This document shows, in pieces, positions 25,210 to 33,451 of a DNA stretch of 44,164 nucleotides; within the stretch, counting starts at the first letter, position 1; every line of letters starts with the position of its first letter. Location: NCBI GenBank assembly GCA_027483885.1, contig JAIXTO010000151.1:1-44164 (forward strand). Direction: 5' to 3'. The notes below the pieces were generated by a model. That model was not told where the DNA came from, did no database searches, and worked only from the letters and a program-made list of their open reading frames with translations. The position numbers and the translations under genes are program-made. Source of the DNA: Rhizobiaceae bacterium (GTDB lineage: Bacteria > Pseudomonadota > Alphaproteobacteria > Rhizobiales > Rhizobiaceae).

Positions 25210-26286
25210 TCACCGCCCGACCTTCTGGCCCGCCCCGTCGAAGAAATGCAGATGGGCCTGCGGAAAGCTGACATCGATGTCGCCCTGCATCCCCAGAAAC
25301 TTCCGATCGAGGGTGAAGGCCTTGAAAGCGACGGGGCCGAGCTTGAGGTGAACGATAATGCCGAAACCGGTGGGCTCGACAAGATCGACGGACGCTCTCA
25401 AGCGGTCTGGTCCCTCCCCGCCAAGGACGACATGCTCCGGCCTGATCCCAAGCGTTCCCGCTTGCCCCTCGCCAAGGCCGATAGCCATGCCGAGGGGCAC
25501 GAGTGCGCCTCCATGAAGCGTGAAGCGGGCAGCCCCCTCGGTTGCCTCGTAGCGACCTTCGAAAAAGTTCATTCCGGGCGAGCCGATGAAGCCTGCCACG
25601 AACAGGTTGGCAGGATTGTCGTAAAGCTCGAGCGGACTGCCCACCTGCTGGATCACGCCGCCATGCATGGCAACGATACGATCGGCCAGCGTCATCGCCT
25701 CGATCTGGTCGTGGGTGACATAGATGGAGGTTGCCCCCAGATCCTTGTGCAGTTTCTTGATCTCGGCGCGCATCTGTTCGCGCAGACGCGCGTCGAGATT
25801 GGAGAGCGGCTCGTCAAACAGGAAGGCCTTCGGCTGGCGCACGATGGCGCGGCCCATGGCGACGCGCTGACGCTGGCCGCCGGACAGCGCCTTTGGCCGC
25901 CGTTCCATCAAGGGGCCGAGGCCGAGCTTGGCGGCAGCGCCGGACACCAGAGCCTCGATCTTCTCCGTGGCAAACCGGCGGATCTTCAGGCTATAGCGCA
26001 TGTTGCCGGCCACGCTCATATGCGGGTAGAGCGCATAGGACTGGAAGACCATGGCAATGTCGCGGTCCTTCGGCGCCCGTTCGTTCACCCGCTCCCCGTC
26101 GATGCGGATCTCCCCGTCCGTGACGTGCTCAAGACCGGCAATCATGCGCAGCAGGGTCGACTTGCCGCAGCCAGAGGGCCCCACCAGCACGACGAATTCG
26201 CCGTCTTCAATCTTGAGGTCGACATCATTGAGTACCGGCAGGATGCCGTAGGATTTGTGGATGTTGGCGATATCGATCGATGCCAT
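25210..26286 (-). CDS. ATPase of the second CUT1 importer (UgpC/MsmK type)
   Basis: 358-residue MalK-type ATPase with Walker A GPSGCGKST, FQSYALYPHM, signature LSGGQRQRVAMGRAI, FLFDEPLSNLD, VTHDQ and a C-terminal regulatory region (GFIGSPGMNFFEG, GIRPEHVVLGG). It is the last gene of its operon, 12 bases after the permease. Its 3' end faces the GntR regulator of the neighbouring cluster across about 120 bases that hold no obvious element. Confidence 0.93.
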   Translation of the reverse strand: MASIDIANIHKSYGILPVLNDVDLKIEDGEFVVLVGPSGCGKSTLLRMIAGLEHVTDGEIRIDGERVNERAPKDRDIAMVFQSYALYPHMSVAGNMRYSLKIRRFATEKIEALVSGAAAKLGLGPLMERRPKALSGGQRQRVAMGRAIVRQPKAFLFDEPLSNLDARLREQMRAEIKKLHKDLGATSIYVTHDQIEAMTLADRIVAMHGGVIQQVGSPLELYDNPANLFVAGFIGSPGMNFFEGRYEATEGAARFTLHGGALVPLGMAIGLGEGQAGTLGIRPEHVVLGGEGPDRLRASVDLVEPTGFGIIVHLKLGPVAFKAFTLDRKFLGMQGDIDVSFPQAHLHFFDGAGQKVGR

Positions 26287-26298
26287 GGGAATGCTCCA

Positions 26299-27132
26299 TC
26301 AGCCTTTTACGGCGCCGGCCGTCAGGCCCTGAACGAGGTAACGTTGGATCAGCAGGAAAAACAGGCAGGCCGGCACGAGCGCCATGACGCCAGCCGCCAT
26401 CATCTGCCCGAAATCCACCGAGAATTTTGACACGAAAGACAACAGCCCGACCGGGAAGGTTGCCGATGCATTGCCCGAAATCAGCATCAGCGAGAAAAGA
26501 AGCTCACTCCAGGCCGCCGTGAAGACGAAGCCGAGCGTGGCCGCAATGCCCGGAAGCGTCAGCGGCAGGATGATCTGCCGGAAGGCACCGAACTGGGTGG
26601 CGCCATCAATCATCGCCGCCTCCTCCAGGTCCTTCGGAATGCCGTCGAAGAAGGACTGCATCAAGAACGTGGCAAAGGGCACGTTGAAGGCGGAATAGAC
26701 GATGACCAACCCGGTCAGGCTGTTGGTCAGGCCAAGCGGCGAGAGGATCTTGAAAATCGGCGCCACCAGCATGACGAGCGGGAACATCTGCGTGAGCAGC
26801 ATCAGCCCGATCAGCGCGTATTTGCCGCGAAATTGAAATCGCGACAGGGCATAACCGGCCGTTGAGGCAAACAGCGTCACGATGATGGCGGTCGATCCCG
26901 ACACGATCAGGCTGTTCTTGAAGAAGATCGGAAAATCGCTGTGCTTCAGCACGAAATCGAAATGTTCGAAGCTGGTGCGTGAAGGCCACATACGGATGCC
27001 TTCGGAATAGAGCAGCTTGTTGGGCGTGACCGAGACCTTCAGCAGCCAGTAGAGCGGAAACAGCGCAAAGACGATATAGACAAGGATCGCGAGGCGATGG
27101 GCTGCAATGGCGAGGATACGTTTGCCGGTCAT
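26299..27132 (-). CDS. CUT1 ABC permease, MalG-like (second importer)
   Basis: 277-residue inner-membrane permease. First helix LAILVYIVFALFPLYWLLKV, coupling loop EEAAMIDGATQFGAFRQIIL, and the typical end YLVQGLTAGAVKG. It starts four bases after its partner permease. Sequence is clearly different from the MalG-like protein at 19891-20769, so the two clusters are not a recent duplication. Confidence 0.92.
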   Translation of the reverse strand: MTGKRILAIAAHRLAILVYIVFALFPLYWLLKVSVTPNKLLYSEGIRMWPSRTSFEHFDFVLKHSDFPIFFKNSLIVSGSTAIIVTLFASTAGYALSRFQFRGKYALIGLMLLTQMFPLVMLVAPIFKILSPLGLTNSLTGLVIVYSAFNVPFATFLMQSFFDGIPKDLEEAAMIDGATQFGAFRQIILPLTLPGIAATLGFVFTAAWSELLFSLMLISGNASATFPVGLLSFVSKFSVDFGQMMAAGVMALVPACLFFLLIQRYLVQGLTAGAVKG

Positions 27133-27136
27133 GGGT

Positions 27137-28075
27137 TCAATCCTTGCTCAAGAGCCATTGGCGCAAGACGACGATCAGCATGGAATAGGTGATCAAAAGC
27201 ACCAGCAGAACCAGCGCGATGGCCGAGGCATAACCGAAATCCAGCCGCTTGAAAGCCTGGGTGAAGATATAGCTGGCAACGATCTGCGTGCGGTCCGCCG
27301 GGCCGCCATTGGTCATGACGATGATCAGGTCGGCAAAGTTCGACACCCAGACGGTGCGCAGGAGAACGGTGATCGCAATGGTCGGCGCCAGAAACGGCAG
27401 GGTGATCGACAGGAACCGCCGCACGGGCCCTGCCCCATCGATACTGGCAGCCTCGTAGAGATCGCGCGGAATGGCCTGAAGCGCGGCAAGAAGGGTAATG
27501 GCAAAGAACGGAATGCCCCACCAGACATTGGCGATGATCGGCCCCCACATGGCAAGCTGCGGATCCGACAGGATGTTTGACGGCGCCTGCATGATGCCGA
27601 GCGCAAACAGCCAGTGCGGAATGGGCCCGACCACCGGGTTGAACAGCCAGGCCCAGTTGAGGCCGGCAAGGAAACTCGGCACCGCCCAGGGCAGGAACAC
27701 AAGCGCCTGGACAATGGCCCGGCCGAAGAACGGCTTGTCGAGCAGCAGCGCCAGGATCAGACCGAAGATGAACTGCAGGATCACCGATGCACCGGTCCAC
27801 CACAGCGTGTTGCGCAATGCACGGTAAAAGGCCTGGTCCTTCGACAGCGTGACGAAATGATCAAGGCCGATAAAACCGCCGGAAAACGGCTTCAGCAATT
27901 GCACGTCACGAAAGGCATAGGAAATCCCCAGAACCAGCGGCACAAGCATTACGGTGACGATCAGGATCAGGACGGGCGCGCTATAGAGATAAGGCGCAGC
28001 CGCATCGGCAAACCGCTTTTTCAGCGGCCGGCGATCGCCCTGGTGGCCGGGGCGGATGGCAGCGGTTAAGGGCAT
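27137..28075 (-). CDS. CUT1 ABC permease, MalF/UgpA-like (second importer)
   Basis: About 312 residues. First helix APVLILIVTVMLVPLVLGIS, then YAFRDVQLLKPF and the coupling loop YEAASIDGAGPVRRFLSITL. ATG 28075 was chosen because a weak purine-rich site (CGGGAT) precedes it; ATG 28105 would add ten residues but has no ribosome site. It pairs with the MalG-like permease. A hairpin lies in the gap before it. Confidence 0.9.
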   Translation of the reverse strand: MPLTAAIRPGHQGDRRPLKKRFADAAAPYLYSAPVLILIVTVMLVPLVLGISYAFRDVQLLKPFSGGFIGLDHFVTLSKDQAFYRALRNTLWWTGASVILQFIFGLILALLLDKPFFGRAIVQALVFLPWAVPSFLAGLNWAWLFNPVVGPIPHWLFALGIMQAPSNILSDPQLAMWGPIIANVWWGIPFFAITLLAALQAIPRDLYEAASIDGAGPVRRFLSITLPFLAPTIAITVLLRTVWVSNFADLIIVMTNGGPADRTQIVASYIFTQAFKRLDFGYASAIALVLLVLLITYSMLIVVLRQWLLSKD

Positions 28076-28148
28076 GGGTCGGTATATCCCGTTCGCGGCT
28101 GCCATGGCATGGGCAGGCCGGGGTCAAGGTCGGTCGGCGCGCGGCTCA

Positions 28149-28173
28149 ACCGCAGGCGCACCGCGCCTGCGGT
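28149..28173 (-). terminator. Hairpin between binding-protein and permease genes
   Basis: Perfect 11-base stem with a 3-base loop (left arm 28149-28159, right arm 28163-28173), 14 bases after the binding-protein stop. No U-tract follows on the minus strand, so RNA stabilisation or attenuation is more likely than full termination. Confidence 0.55.
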
Positions 28174-28187
28174 CCCCGGCTCCGGTG

Positions 28188-29447
28188 CTACTTGCTGGCG
28201 AGGAATTTCTTCTGTGCCGCGGTCAGGTAGTCAGCCCACTGTTTGGCCAGCTCTTCCGGGGTGATGTCCCCCAGCATGGCTTCCTGGGTCGTCTTGATCG
28301 CCAGGCTGTCCTTGAAGTAGGCGAACTCCTCCAGATAGGTCGGCATGACCGTCGGAATGGCGTTCTTGTCGGCGAGTTCATCGAACCAGCCCTTGAACTG
28401 CTCGCTTGCGTAGAAAGGATCGTTTTCAGCAGCCTTCAGCGCCGGAAGCGCACCGATCCGCTTGTTCCACTCGATGTTGCCTTCCGGGCCTTCCAGCGTT
28501 GCAATCAGCTTCCAGGACAGATCCTTGTGGGCACTGGCCGACATCATCGACCAGCCGGCATAACCAATCGTCGGGAAGGTCTTGCCAGACGGACCCTTCG
28601 GCATCGGCACGACGGCATAATCGGCCGCATCCATGCGCTCGCTGATAGCAATCAGCGCATCGGGATCCTGATCGAGCATGGCGCAGGTGCCGGTGTAGAA
28701 GCCGGCGACGATCTCGTTGAAGCCCCAGTTGACGCTGTCCTTCGGCGCATACCCCTTTTTGTAGAGATCGACCATCCAGGTGATGCCCTTGACCCAATCC
28801 GGCTCGGAGAACTTGGAGGTGCCGTCAGCATTGAAGAAATTATTGTCGCCGGCCATGTTGGCTGCAAACATCATCCAGCCGTTGAGGCCGCCCGGGCCGC
28901 CGCGCATGCAATAGCCATATTTGCCCGGCAGCTTGGAGATCTTTTCCGATGCCGCAACGAATTCGTCCATGGTCTTTGGCGGTCCGGAAACGCCCGCCTC
29001 GGCGAAGATCTTCTTGTTGTAGAACATCGCTCTCAGATAAAACCCGTAGGGCAGCATATAGGCGGTCTTCTTGACGTCGCGGCCAAGTTCAAGGGCCCGA
29101 TCGGTCAGGCCGCCCGTGTGCTCCCAGGTCTTGAGATAAGGTTCAAGGCTCTCGACCATGCCGTTATTGGCATAAAGCGACAGCCAGGTGTCAGGCATTT
29201 CCATGACGTCGGGGATCTCGCCGGCCGACACCATGGTCGCGAACTTCTGGAATGCCTCGCCCCAGGGCAGCGAGATGATTTCGACGGTGGTGCCGGGGTT
29301 GGCCGCCTCGAACTTGGCGACGATCGACTTCAGCGTTTCGGTGCGCTCCGGGCTGGTGATGACTTCCACCAGTTTCAACCTGGTGTCGGCAAAGGCGGTT
29401 CCGGCCATCAGCACGGCCAGTGCTGTTGAAAGGATCAGTTTTTTCAT
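28188..29447 (-). CDS. Periplasmic binding protein of the second CUT1 importer
   Basis: 419-residue family 1 solute-binding protein. MKKLILSTALAVLMAGTAFA is a clean Sec signal peptide. The mature protein has features such as LKSIVAKFEAANPGTTVEII, ATMVSAGEIPDVMEMPDTWL and YGFYLRAMFYNKKIFAEAGV. ATG 29447 has AAGAGGGAAGAAC upstream. The open frame reaches 29570, but the extra part is not a signal sequence. It comes 85 bases after the PLP enzyme gene in the same operon. Ligand unknown; the linked enzyme hints at an amino-acid-containing or sulfur-containing compound rather than a plain sugar. Confidence 0.92.
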   Translation of the reverse strand: MKKLILSTALAVLMAGTAFADTRLKLVEVITSPERTETLKSIVAKFEAANPGTTVEIISLPWGEAFQKFATMVSAGEIPDVMEMPDTWLSLYANNGMVESLEPYLKTWEHTGGLTDRALELGRDVKKTAYMLPYGFYLRAMFYNKKIFAEAGVSGPPKTMDEFVAASEKISKLPGKYGYCMRGGPGGLNGWMMFAANMAGDNNFFNADGTSKFSEPDWVKGITWMVDLYKKGYAPKDSVNWGFNEIVAGFYTGTCAMLDQDPDALIAISERMDAADYAVVPMPKGPSGKTFPTIGYAGWSMMSASAHKDLSWKLIATLEGPEGNIEWNKRIGALPALKAAENDPFYASEQFKGWFDELADKNAIPTVMPTYLEEFAYFKDSLAIKTTQEAMLGDITPEELAKQWADYLTAAQKKFLASK

Positions 29448-29532
29448 GTTCTTCCCTCTTCGTTGGTGTTCTTCTCTTGTCTGTCTTGCGTTGGCAGACA
29501 GGACTGCCAGTCCTGGCTGCCAAAACTGACTG

Positions 29533-30702
29533 TCAGTCGCTCGCGGCAGCAAACGCCGCCTCGAGGTCACTCCAGAGGGCCTCCGTCCCCTCCAGTCCGA
29601 TGTGAACGCGAACCGAGCGCGCGCTGATGCCGAAAGCCTGCGCCGAATTGGGTTGCGCCTTTTGTGAAAGCACCACTTCGCCCGGCACGATCAGGCTCTC
29701 GTGTCCGCCCCAGCTGACCCCCAGTTTGAAAAGCTGCAGCGTGTCGCAGAAGGTGCGGACATTGACGCCTTCGCGGACAATGAACGAAAACAGGCCGGAC
29801 GTGCCGGTGAGGCCTGGCGGCAGCCGGTTGGCAAGGCCCGGATAACAGACCGTCTCGACATCGCCATGAGCCTGCAGCCGCCGGGCAATCTCGACTGCCG
29901 AGCGCTCATGCGCCTTCATGCGGATCGGCAGGGTGCGCAGACCGCGGATCAGCAGCCAGGCATCGAACGGCGAAAGCTTGCCGCCGAGATAGGGATAGGC
30001 CTCGGCGCGGATGCGGCCGATCAAGGCTTTCGATCCAGCAACGACGCCTGCCACCACATCGCTGTGGCCGCCGAGATATTTTGAGGCGGAATGGATCACG
30101 AGATCGACACCGAGCGCAATCGGTTGCTGGAAAATCGGGCTTGCCCAACTGTTGTCGATGACGCTGAGCACGCCGTGGCTGCGGGCCAGCGTGGCAAGCG
30201 CTGCGACGTCATGCGTTTCCATCACCCAACTGGTCGGGCTTTCCATGTAAAACAGCTTGGCGCCCGGCAGCGCGCGTGCGACCTGCGCCTCATCGCGCCC
30301 GTCGACATAGGTGACCTCGACATTCATGCGCTTGAGCAGCGTGCCGAACAGCCTGTAGGCATCGGGATACACATGGCGCACCGCAACGATCCGGTCTCCC
30401 GGCGCAACAAAGGACAGGACCGTCGAAGAAATCGCCGACATGCCGCTGGCAAAACCGAGCGCATCCTCTGCCCCTTCGAGCTTGGCCAACATCTCCTCGA
30501 ACATCCGGACGGTGGGGTTCAGCCCGCGCGTATAGATCGGCCGGACCTTTTCGCCGCGATAGGAGGCGACCATGTCGTCGTAATCGGTGAAGGTGAAAAG
30601 CGAGGTCTGCACGATCGGTGGTACCACCGCGTCATAGGCATTGTTCTCGTCATGGGCGACGATGAGGGAGGCTTGCTCGAGCGGATCGAACCCGTCATTC
30701 AT
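29533..30702 (-). CDS. Cys/Met-metabolism PLP enzyme (cystathionine beta-lyase-like)
   Basis: 389-residue PLP-dependent enzyme of the trans-sulfuration family. Early YDAVVPPIVQTSLFTFTDYD is followed by YTRGLNPTVRMFEEMLAKLE, the phosphate-binding GFASGMSAIS, SVIDNSWASPIFQQPIALGV, and the Schiff-base lysine in HSASKYLGGHSDVVAG. Members cleave C-S or C-O bonds of cystathionine-type amino acids or act as gamma-lyases and synthases; which one cannot be read from sequence. It overlaps the GntR gene by four bases and precedes a full sugar-type importer. It therefore probably degrades the imported compound rather than serving methionine synthesis. Confidence 0.9.
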   Translation of the reverse strand: MNDGFDPLEQASLIVAHDENNAYDAVVPPIVQTSLFTFTDYDDMVASYRGEKVRPIYTRGLNPTVRMFEEMLAKLEGAEDALGFASGMSAISSTVLSFVAPGDRIVAVRHVYPDAYRLFGTLLKRMNVEVTYVDGRDEAQVARALPGAKLFYMESPTSWVMETHDVAALATLARSHGVLSVIDNSWASPIFQQPIALGVDLVIHSASKYLGGHSDVVAGVVAGSKALIGRIRAEAYPYLGGKLSPFDAWLLIRGLRTLPIRMKAHERSAVEIARRLQAHGDVETVCYPGLANRLPPGLTGTSGLFSFIVREGVNVRTFCDTLQLFKLGVSWGGHESLIVPGEVVLSQKAQPNSAQAFGISARSVRVHIGLEGTEALWSDLEAAFAAASD

Positions 30703-31418
30703 TGGGACATGTCCTTGATGTCTTCCTCGACAATGGCGAGGATTTTCAGTGTTTCTGCGCGCGCCGCCTCGGGATCGCGGGCGACGATGGCGTTAAACAG
30801 CGTGCGGTGAAAGGGAAACGACCGACGGGCAAAATCCGGTCGGTCGAACGGTCTGTCCCAGAAGCGCTCGAAGGCACCGCGCATCTGCTCCAGCAACTGC
30901 TTGAACAGGGGGTTATGGGTGGCATCGTAGATCGCCAGATGGAACTGCAGGTCCTCAGGTCCGGACGTGCCCTTGGCCAGATGCACCCGTTCCATCTCGT
31001 TGAGCTTTTGCTCGATATCCACGATGTCGGCCTCGGTGCGCCTGAGCGCTGCCACCATGCCCGCCTCCGCCTCGATGCCGCGGCGCACCTCCAGCGTCTG
31101 CAGAAGAGCATCGCGAAGATGGGCGGTTTCCATCGATAGCGGCATGTGAATGGTGGTGCCGGAAATCGCCCGCAGCAGATAAGTTCCACTGCCCTTGCGG
31201 GCCTCGACGACGCCAAGTGCCTGAAAATGCCGGATGACTTCGCGGATGGTGGATCGCCCGACCGCCAGCGCCTGCATCAACTCGCGCTCGGCAGGCAATC
31301 GGTCACCCGGCTCAAGCCTCGAACGCGCAATGTAGTCTGCGAGAGCAGCAATGACCTGCTGCGCCCGGTCGGCCGTGGGAAGCGGCAAGAGTGCCGCTCT
31401 GTTATCCAAACTCATCAT
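30699..31418 (-). CDS. GntR-family regulator, FadR/FCD type
   Basis: 239 residues. Winged helix: PGDRLPAERELMQALAVGRS, TIREVIRHFQALGVVEARKG. The C-terminal FCD ligand domain carries the histidine metal-site pattern spread over DLQFHLAIYDATHNPLFKQL and FPFHRTLFNAIVARDPEAA. It is the first gene of the second CUT1 operon and overlaps the PLP enzyme gene. A perfect inverted repeat 18 bases before its start suggests autoregulation of the whole operon. FCD proteins usually sense a small organic acid or amino acid. Confidence 0.9.
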   Translation of the reverse strand: MMSLDNRAALLPLPTADRAQQVIAALADYIARSRLEPGDRLPAERELMQALAVGRSTIREVIRHFQALGVVEARKGSGTYLLRAISGTTIHMPLSMETAHLRDALLQTLEVRRGIEAEAGMVAALRRTEADIVDIEQKLNEMERVHLAKGTSGPEDLQFHLAIYDATHNPLFKQLLEQMRGAFERFWDRPFDRPDFARRSFPFHRTLFNAIVARDPEAARAETLKILAIVEEDIKDMSQ

Positions 31419-31435
31419 CCCGCATCGGCTCCGAC

Positions 31436-31452
31436 GTCAGAATTGGTCTGAC
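31436..31452. promoter_or_regulatory. Operator for the FCD-type GntR regulator
   Basis: GTCAGA-ATTGG-TCTGAC, perfect 6-base arms and a 5-base centre, between the likely promoter (31462-31489) and the regulator start (31418). Size and position fit a FadR-type operator blocking transcription. Confidence 0.65.
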
Positions 31453-31461
31453 ATCTGAGCA

Positions 31462-31489
31462 ATAATGCAAATCATGAGCAGGGCGTCAA
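31462..31489 (-). promoter_or_regulatory. Probable promoter of the second CUT1 operon
   Basis: On the minus strand TTGACG (31489-31484) and CATTAT (31467-31462) are 16 bases apart, upstream of the operator and the regulator start. Each hexamer matches consensus only partly, so this is a moderate call. Confidence 0.45.
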
Positions 31490-31493
31490 GACA

Positions 31494-31731
31494 TCAAACA
31501 GACAAAACAGGCGCCACCGTCGGAAGAGGAAACGCGGATTGGCGCCCCGCCATTTGTGACCTTGCGCTCAGGTTTGATCCGGTCTTGAGTTCGTTTCCGG
31601 CGTTTGATGTGACGGGGTTTGGCGCGGAGTTACCCACATTGCGCAGCGCCAAGGCCCGCAGCGTTGCGAAGGTGTTTGTTGGTTCCAAATCGATGCCCAC
31701 TTCTGAAGCGCCCGGTATTGAGCCCCAGAAA
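31494..31731. other. Unassigned stretch with one open frame
   Basis: A minus-strand frame of 80 codons is open here (from TTG 31736), containing LEPTNTFATLRALALRNVGN and GNELKTGSNLSARSQM. It has no ATG, no ribosome site, and starts inside the U-tract of a terminator. I do not recognise the product and do not call a gene. The sequence may belong to the mobile debris on its right. Confidence 0.3.
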
Positions 31732-31763
31732 CGCAAAAACCGCCCCCATCAGATGGGGGCGGT
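31732..31763 (-). terminator. Strong rho-independent terminator
   Basis: Perfect palindrome with 12-base arms and a single central base (31739-31763), GC-rich, followed on the minus strand by five T's. It is the clearest terminator of the window, yet no minus-strand protein gene ends at it. This suggests an RNA gene or leader upstream. Confidence 0.75.
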
Positions 31764-31865
31764 GAGACTTTTATGTTTGAACTGGTTGCGGGGGCTCACA
31801 ACCAACGTTTCCTGCCGCTGGTTGAAAAGCCTGTCCCGAAGCAAGCGGCTTGGAGCCTCTTGCAT
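31732..31865 (-). ncRNA. Candidate structured RNA ending at the terminator
   Basis: Reading leftwards from about 31865: arms AAGCC/GGCTT, then CAACCA (31824-31819), TGGTTG (31804-31799), CAACCA (31788-31783), then the terminator. The middle TGGTTG can pair with either flanking copy, giving two mutually exclusive hairpins. This resembles a small RNA or a switch-like leader. No promoter was identified, and the upstream neighbour is a broken IS630 gene, so an IS-derived origin is possible. I cannot assign it to a known RNA family. Confidence 0.3.
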
Positions 31866-32235
31866 TTAAGTTGACGCATATCCTGCGTTCCGGATGTCAT
31901 TTGCGCATTCTTTTGGCTGGATGTTGCGAAGGGTCTCGGCGATAGCATCGTGTCCGGCAAGCCCGAATCTGGCGATGGTGGCTCTCATGGCTTGGCTGCT
32001 CTTCGAGAAGAGTTGCTCGATGGATTGAGATCGGGGCTGTGCGGTGGCAGAAAGATGATCTTCGCCCCGAATTTCCGGATTGCCTGACGGAACGGCCTGG
32101 CCTGTGTGGCGACCAAGGTTGTCGAGGACGACGATGTCGTTGGGCGACAAAGTTTATCGTCCGCCAATAGCCATGGGGAGCATAACCCATCAGCCGCTTG
32201 ACGGCTGGCTTTCGACGGTCTCGACTGCAATGATC
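31866..32235 (-). pseudogene. Broken IS630-family transposase (C-terminal remnant)
   Basis: Fragments of an IS630 DDE transposase in several frames: RLMGYAPHGYWRTINF (about 32200-32150), then DIVVLDNLG with the second catalytic Asp, FRQAIRKFGAKIIFLPPHSP with DLNP in another frame, and SIEQLFSK through NAGYAST at 31866. The part between TINF and NDIVVLDNLG is deleted, and at least two frameshifts are needed to follow the protein. The element is inactive. Confidence 0.8.
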
Positions 32236-32264
32236 ATGCATAACGGCATAACCGCCCCTCAGCT

Positions 32265-32279
32265 GGCATGAAATATGCC
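32265..32279. promoter_or_regulatory. Inverted repeat before the LysR gene
   Basis: GGCAT-GAAAT-ATGCC, perfect arms, 45 bases before the LysR start; GCATAAC repeats lie close by at 32239-32253. It is a candidate autoregulatory LysR site, judged only from symmetry and place. Confidence 0.35.
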
Positions 32280-32323
32280 TCTTCTCAAGCTTGTTGCATC
32301 GTTCAACAAGGGGAAAGCGGATC

Positions 32324-33316
32324 ATGACGCGACAGGCGAATGGGATGATGGATGTGCGTCTGATGCGCACGCTCCTGACCTTGCTGACGGAATGCAGCGT
32401 TTCGAAAACCGCCGACATTCTGGGGCAGGCCCAGCCGACGGTTAGCCTGACGCTGAAACGGCTGCGGGAACTGCTGGACGATCCACTTCTGGTGAGGTCC
32501 GGAGGGGCGCTGGTCCCAACGGAGCGAGGGCTTGCCCTGAAAGAGACACTGCGCGACATTCTCGGTCAGATCGACGCGCACCTGTCGCCTCACGCCACCT
32601 TCGACCCGAATACCGCGACGCGAAACTTCCGCATCATCGCCGACAATTGCCTCGGAGCCGTGTTTCTGCCGCAACTCGTCGGAAAAATTGCACAAAGGGC
32701 GCCCAAGGTCGGCGTCGATGCGTCCCACATGCCGAGCTACGAGGACCTGATCAGCCAACTCGCGGACGGCTCCATCGACGCTGTCATCGGCAATTGGCCG
32801 CATCCGCCTGACTATCTGCGGATGTCGCCTTTGTTGACCACGGACATCGTCTGCGTCGTTCGCTCAAACCACCGTCTGGCAAGTCAAGATGAGCCGATCT
32901 CGATGGACGCATTCCTGAAAGAAAAACATCTTTCGCCGACATCCGACAAGCGCGCCCAACTGAGCCCGATTGACGGTCGGCTGATTGAGCTCGGCCTCAA
33001 GCGCAACATTGCGGTATCCGTGCCGGAATACGCGATCACGCCCTATGTGCTCACGCAATCGGACCTCGTGTTTACCACAGGTCGAATATTTGCCGAGCAG
33101 ATCGCCCAATCGTTTCCGCTCGAGGTTCTGGAGGCGCCGCGAGAGCTTGGGCAGATGCAGTTCTACATGCTCTGGCACGAATGCAAGCACCAGTCGCCCG
33201 ATCATGTCTGGATGCGACAGATGATCAAGTCTGTCGCGGCCGATATACGTGCCTACGATCCGACTGCGCCCATGGCACTCAAATTCCTCACTCAACACGC
33301 GTCCGTTTATAACTGA
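32324..33316 (+). CDS. LysR-family transcriptional regulator
   Basis: 330 residues. N-terminal helix-turn-helix (LLTLLTECSVSKTADILGQA, QPTVSLTLKRLRELLDDPLL, VRSGGALVPTERGLAL) and a substrate-binding domain (NFRIIADNCLGAVFLPQLVG, DAVIGNWPHPPDYLRMSPLL). Relatives with this helix-turn-helix style include NodD/NahR-like regulators of aromatic catabolism. ATG 32324 is preceded by AAGGGGAAAG; TTG 32291 has no ribosome site. It lies upstream of and in the same direction as the polyamine-type transporter and enzyme operon, which it probably activates. Confidence 0.9.
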   Translation: MTRQANGMMDVRLMRTLLTLLTECSVSKTADILGQAQPTVSLTLKRLRELLDDPLLVRSGGALVPTERGLALKETLRDILGQIDAHLSPHATFDPNTATRNFRIIADNCLGAVFLPQLVGKIAQRAPKVGVDASHMPSYEDLISQLADGSIDAVIGNWPHPPDYLRMSPLLTTDIVCVVRSNHRLASQDEPISMDAFLKEKHLSPTSDKRAQLSPIDGRLIELGLKRNIAVSVPEYAITPYVLTQSDLVFTTGRIFAEQIAQSFPLEVLEAPRELGQMQFYMLWHECKHQSPDHVWMRQMIKSVAADIRAYDPTAPMALKFLTQHASVYN

Positions 33317-33371
33317 ACTGTTCTTCAGTCAGGGGCCTGCACCACACAAAACTGGCAAAGCGCAATATAGT

Positions 33372-33391
33372 CTATTTAGGTTCCGTTATAG
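33372..33391. promoter_or_regulatory. Weak inverted repeat, possible LysR target
   Basis: CTAT-N12-ATAG in the 135-base gap between the LysR gene and the binding-protein gene. The length and A/T-rich arms are in the range of LysR T-N11-A sites, but the arms are short. Low-confidence call. Confidence 0.25.
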
Positions 33392-33451
33392 GCATCCTCG
33401 CCCAAACATACCACACTGATGGCTGTTCAATCCCAACAAGACGAGGGCAGA

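Noticed and set aside
19891..29447. Two CUT1 clusters as a recent tandem duplication
   Set aside because: Gene order, intergenic hairpins, accessory genes and protein sequences differ throughout, so they are independent systems.
31494..31736. Small minus-strand open frame after the terminator
   Set aside because: It starts with TTG inside the terminator U-tract, lacks a ribosome site and resembles no family known to me.
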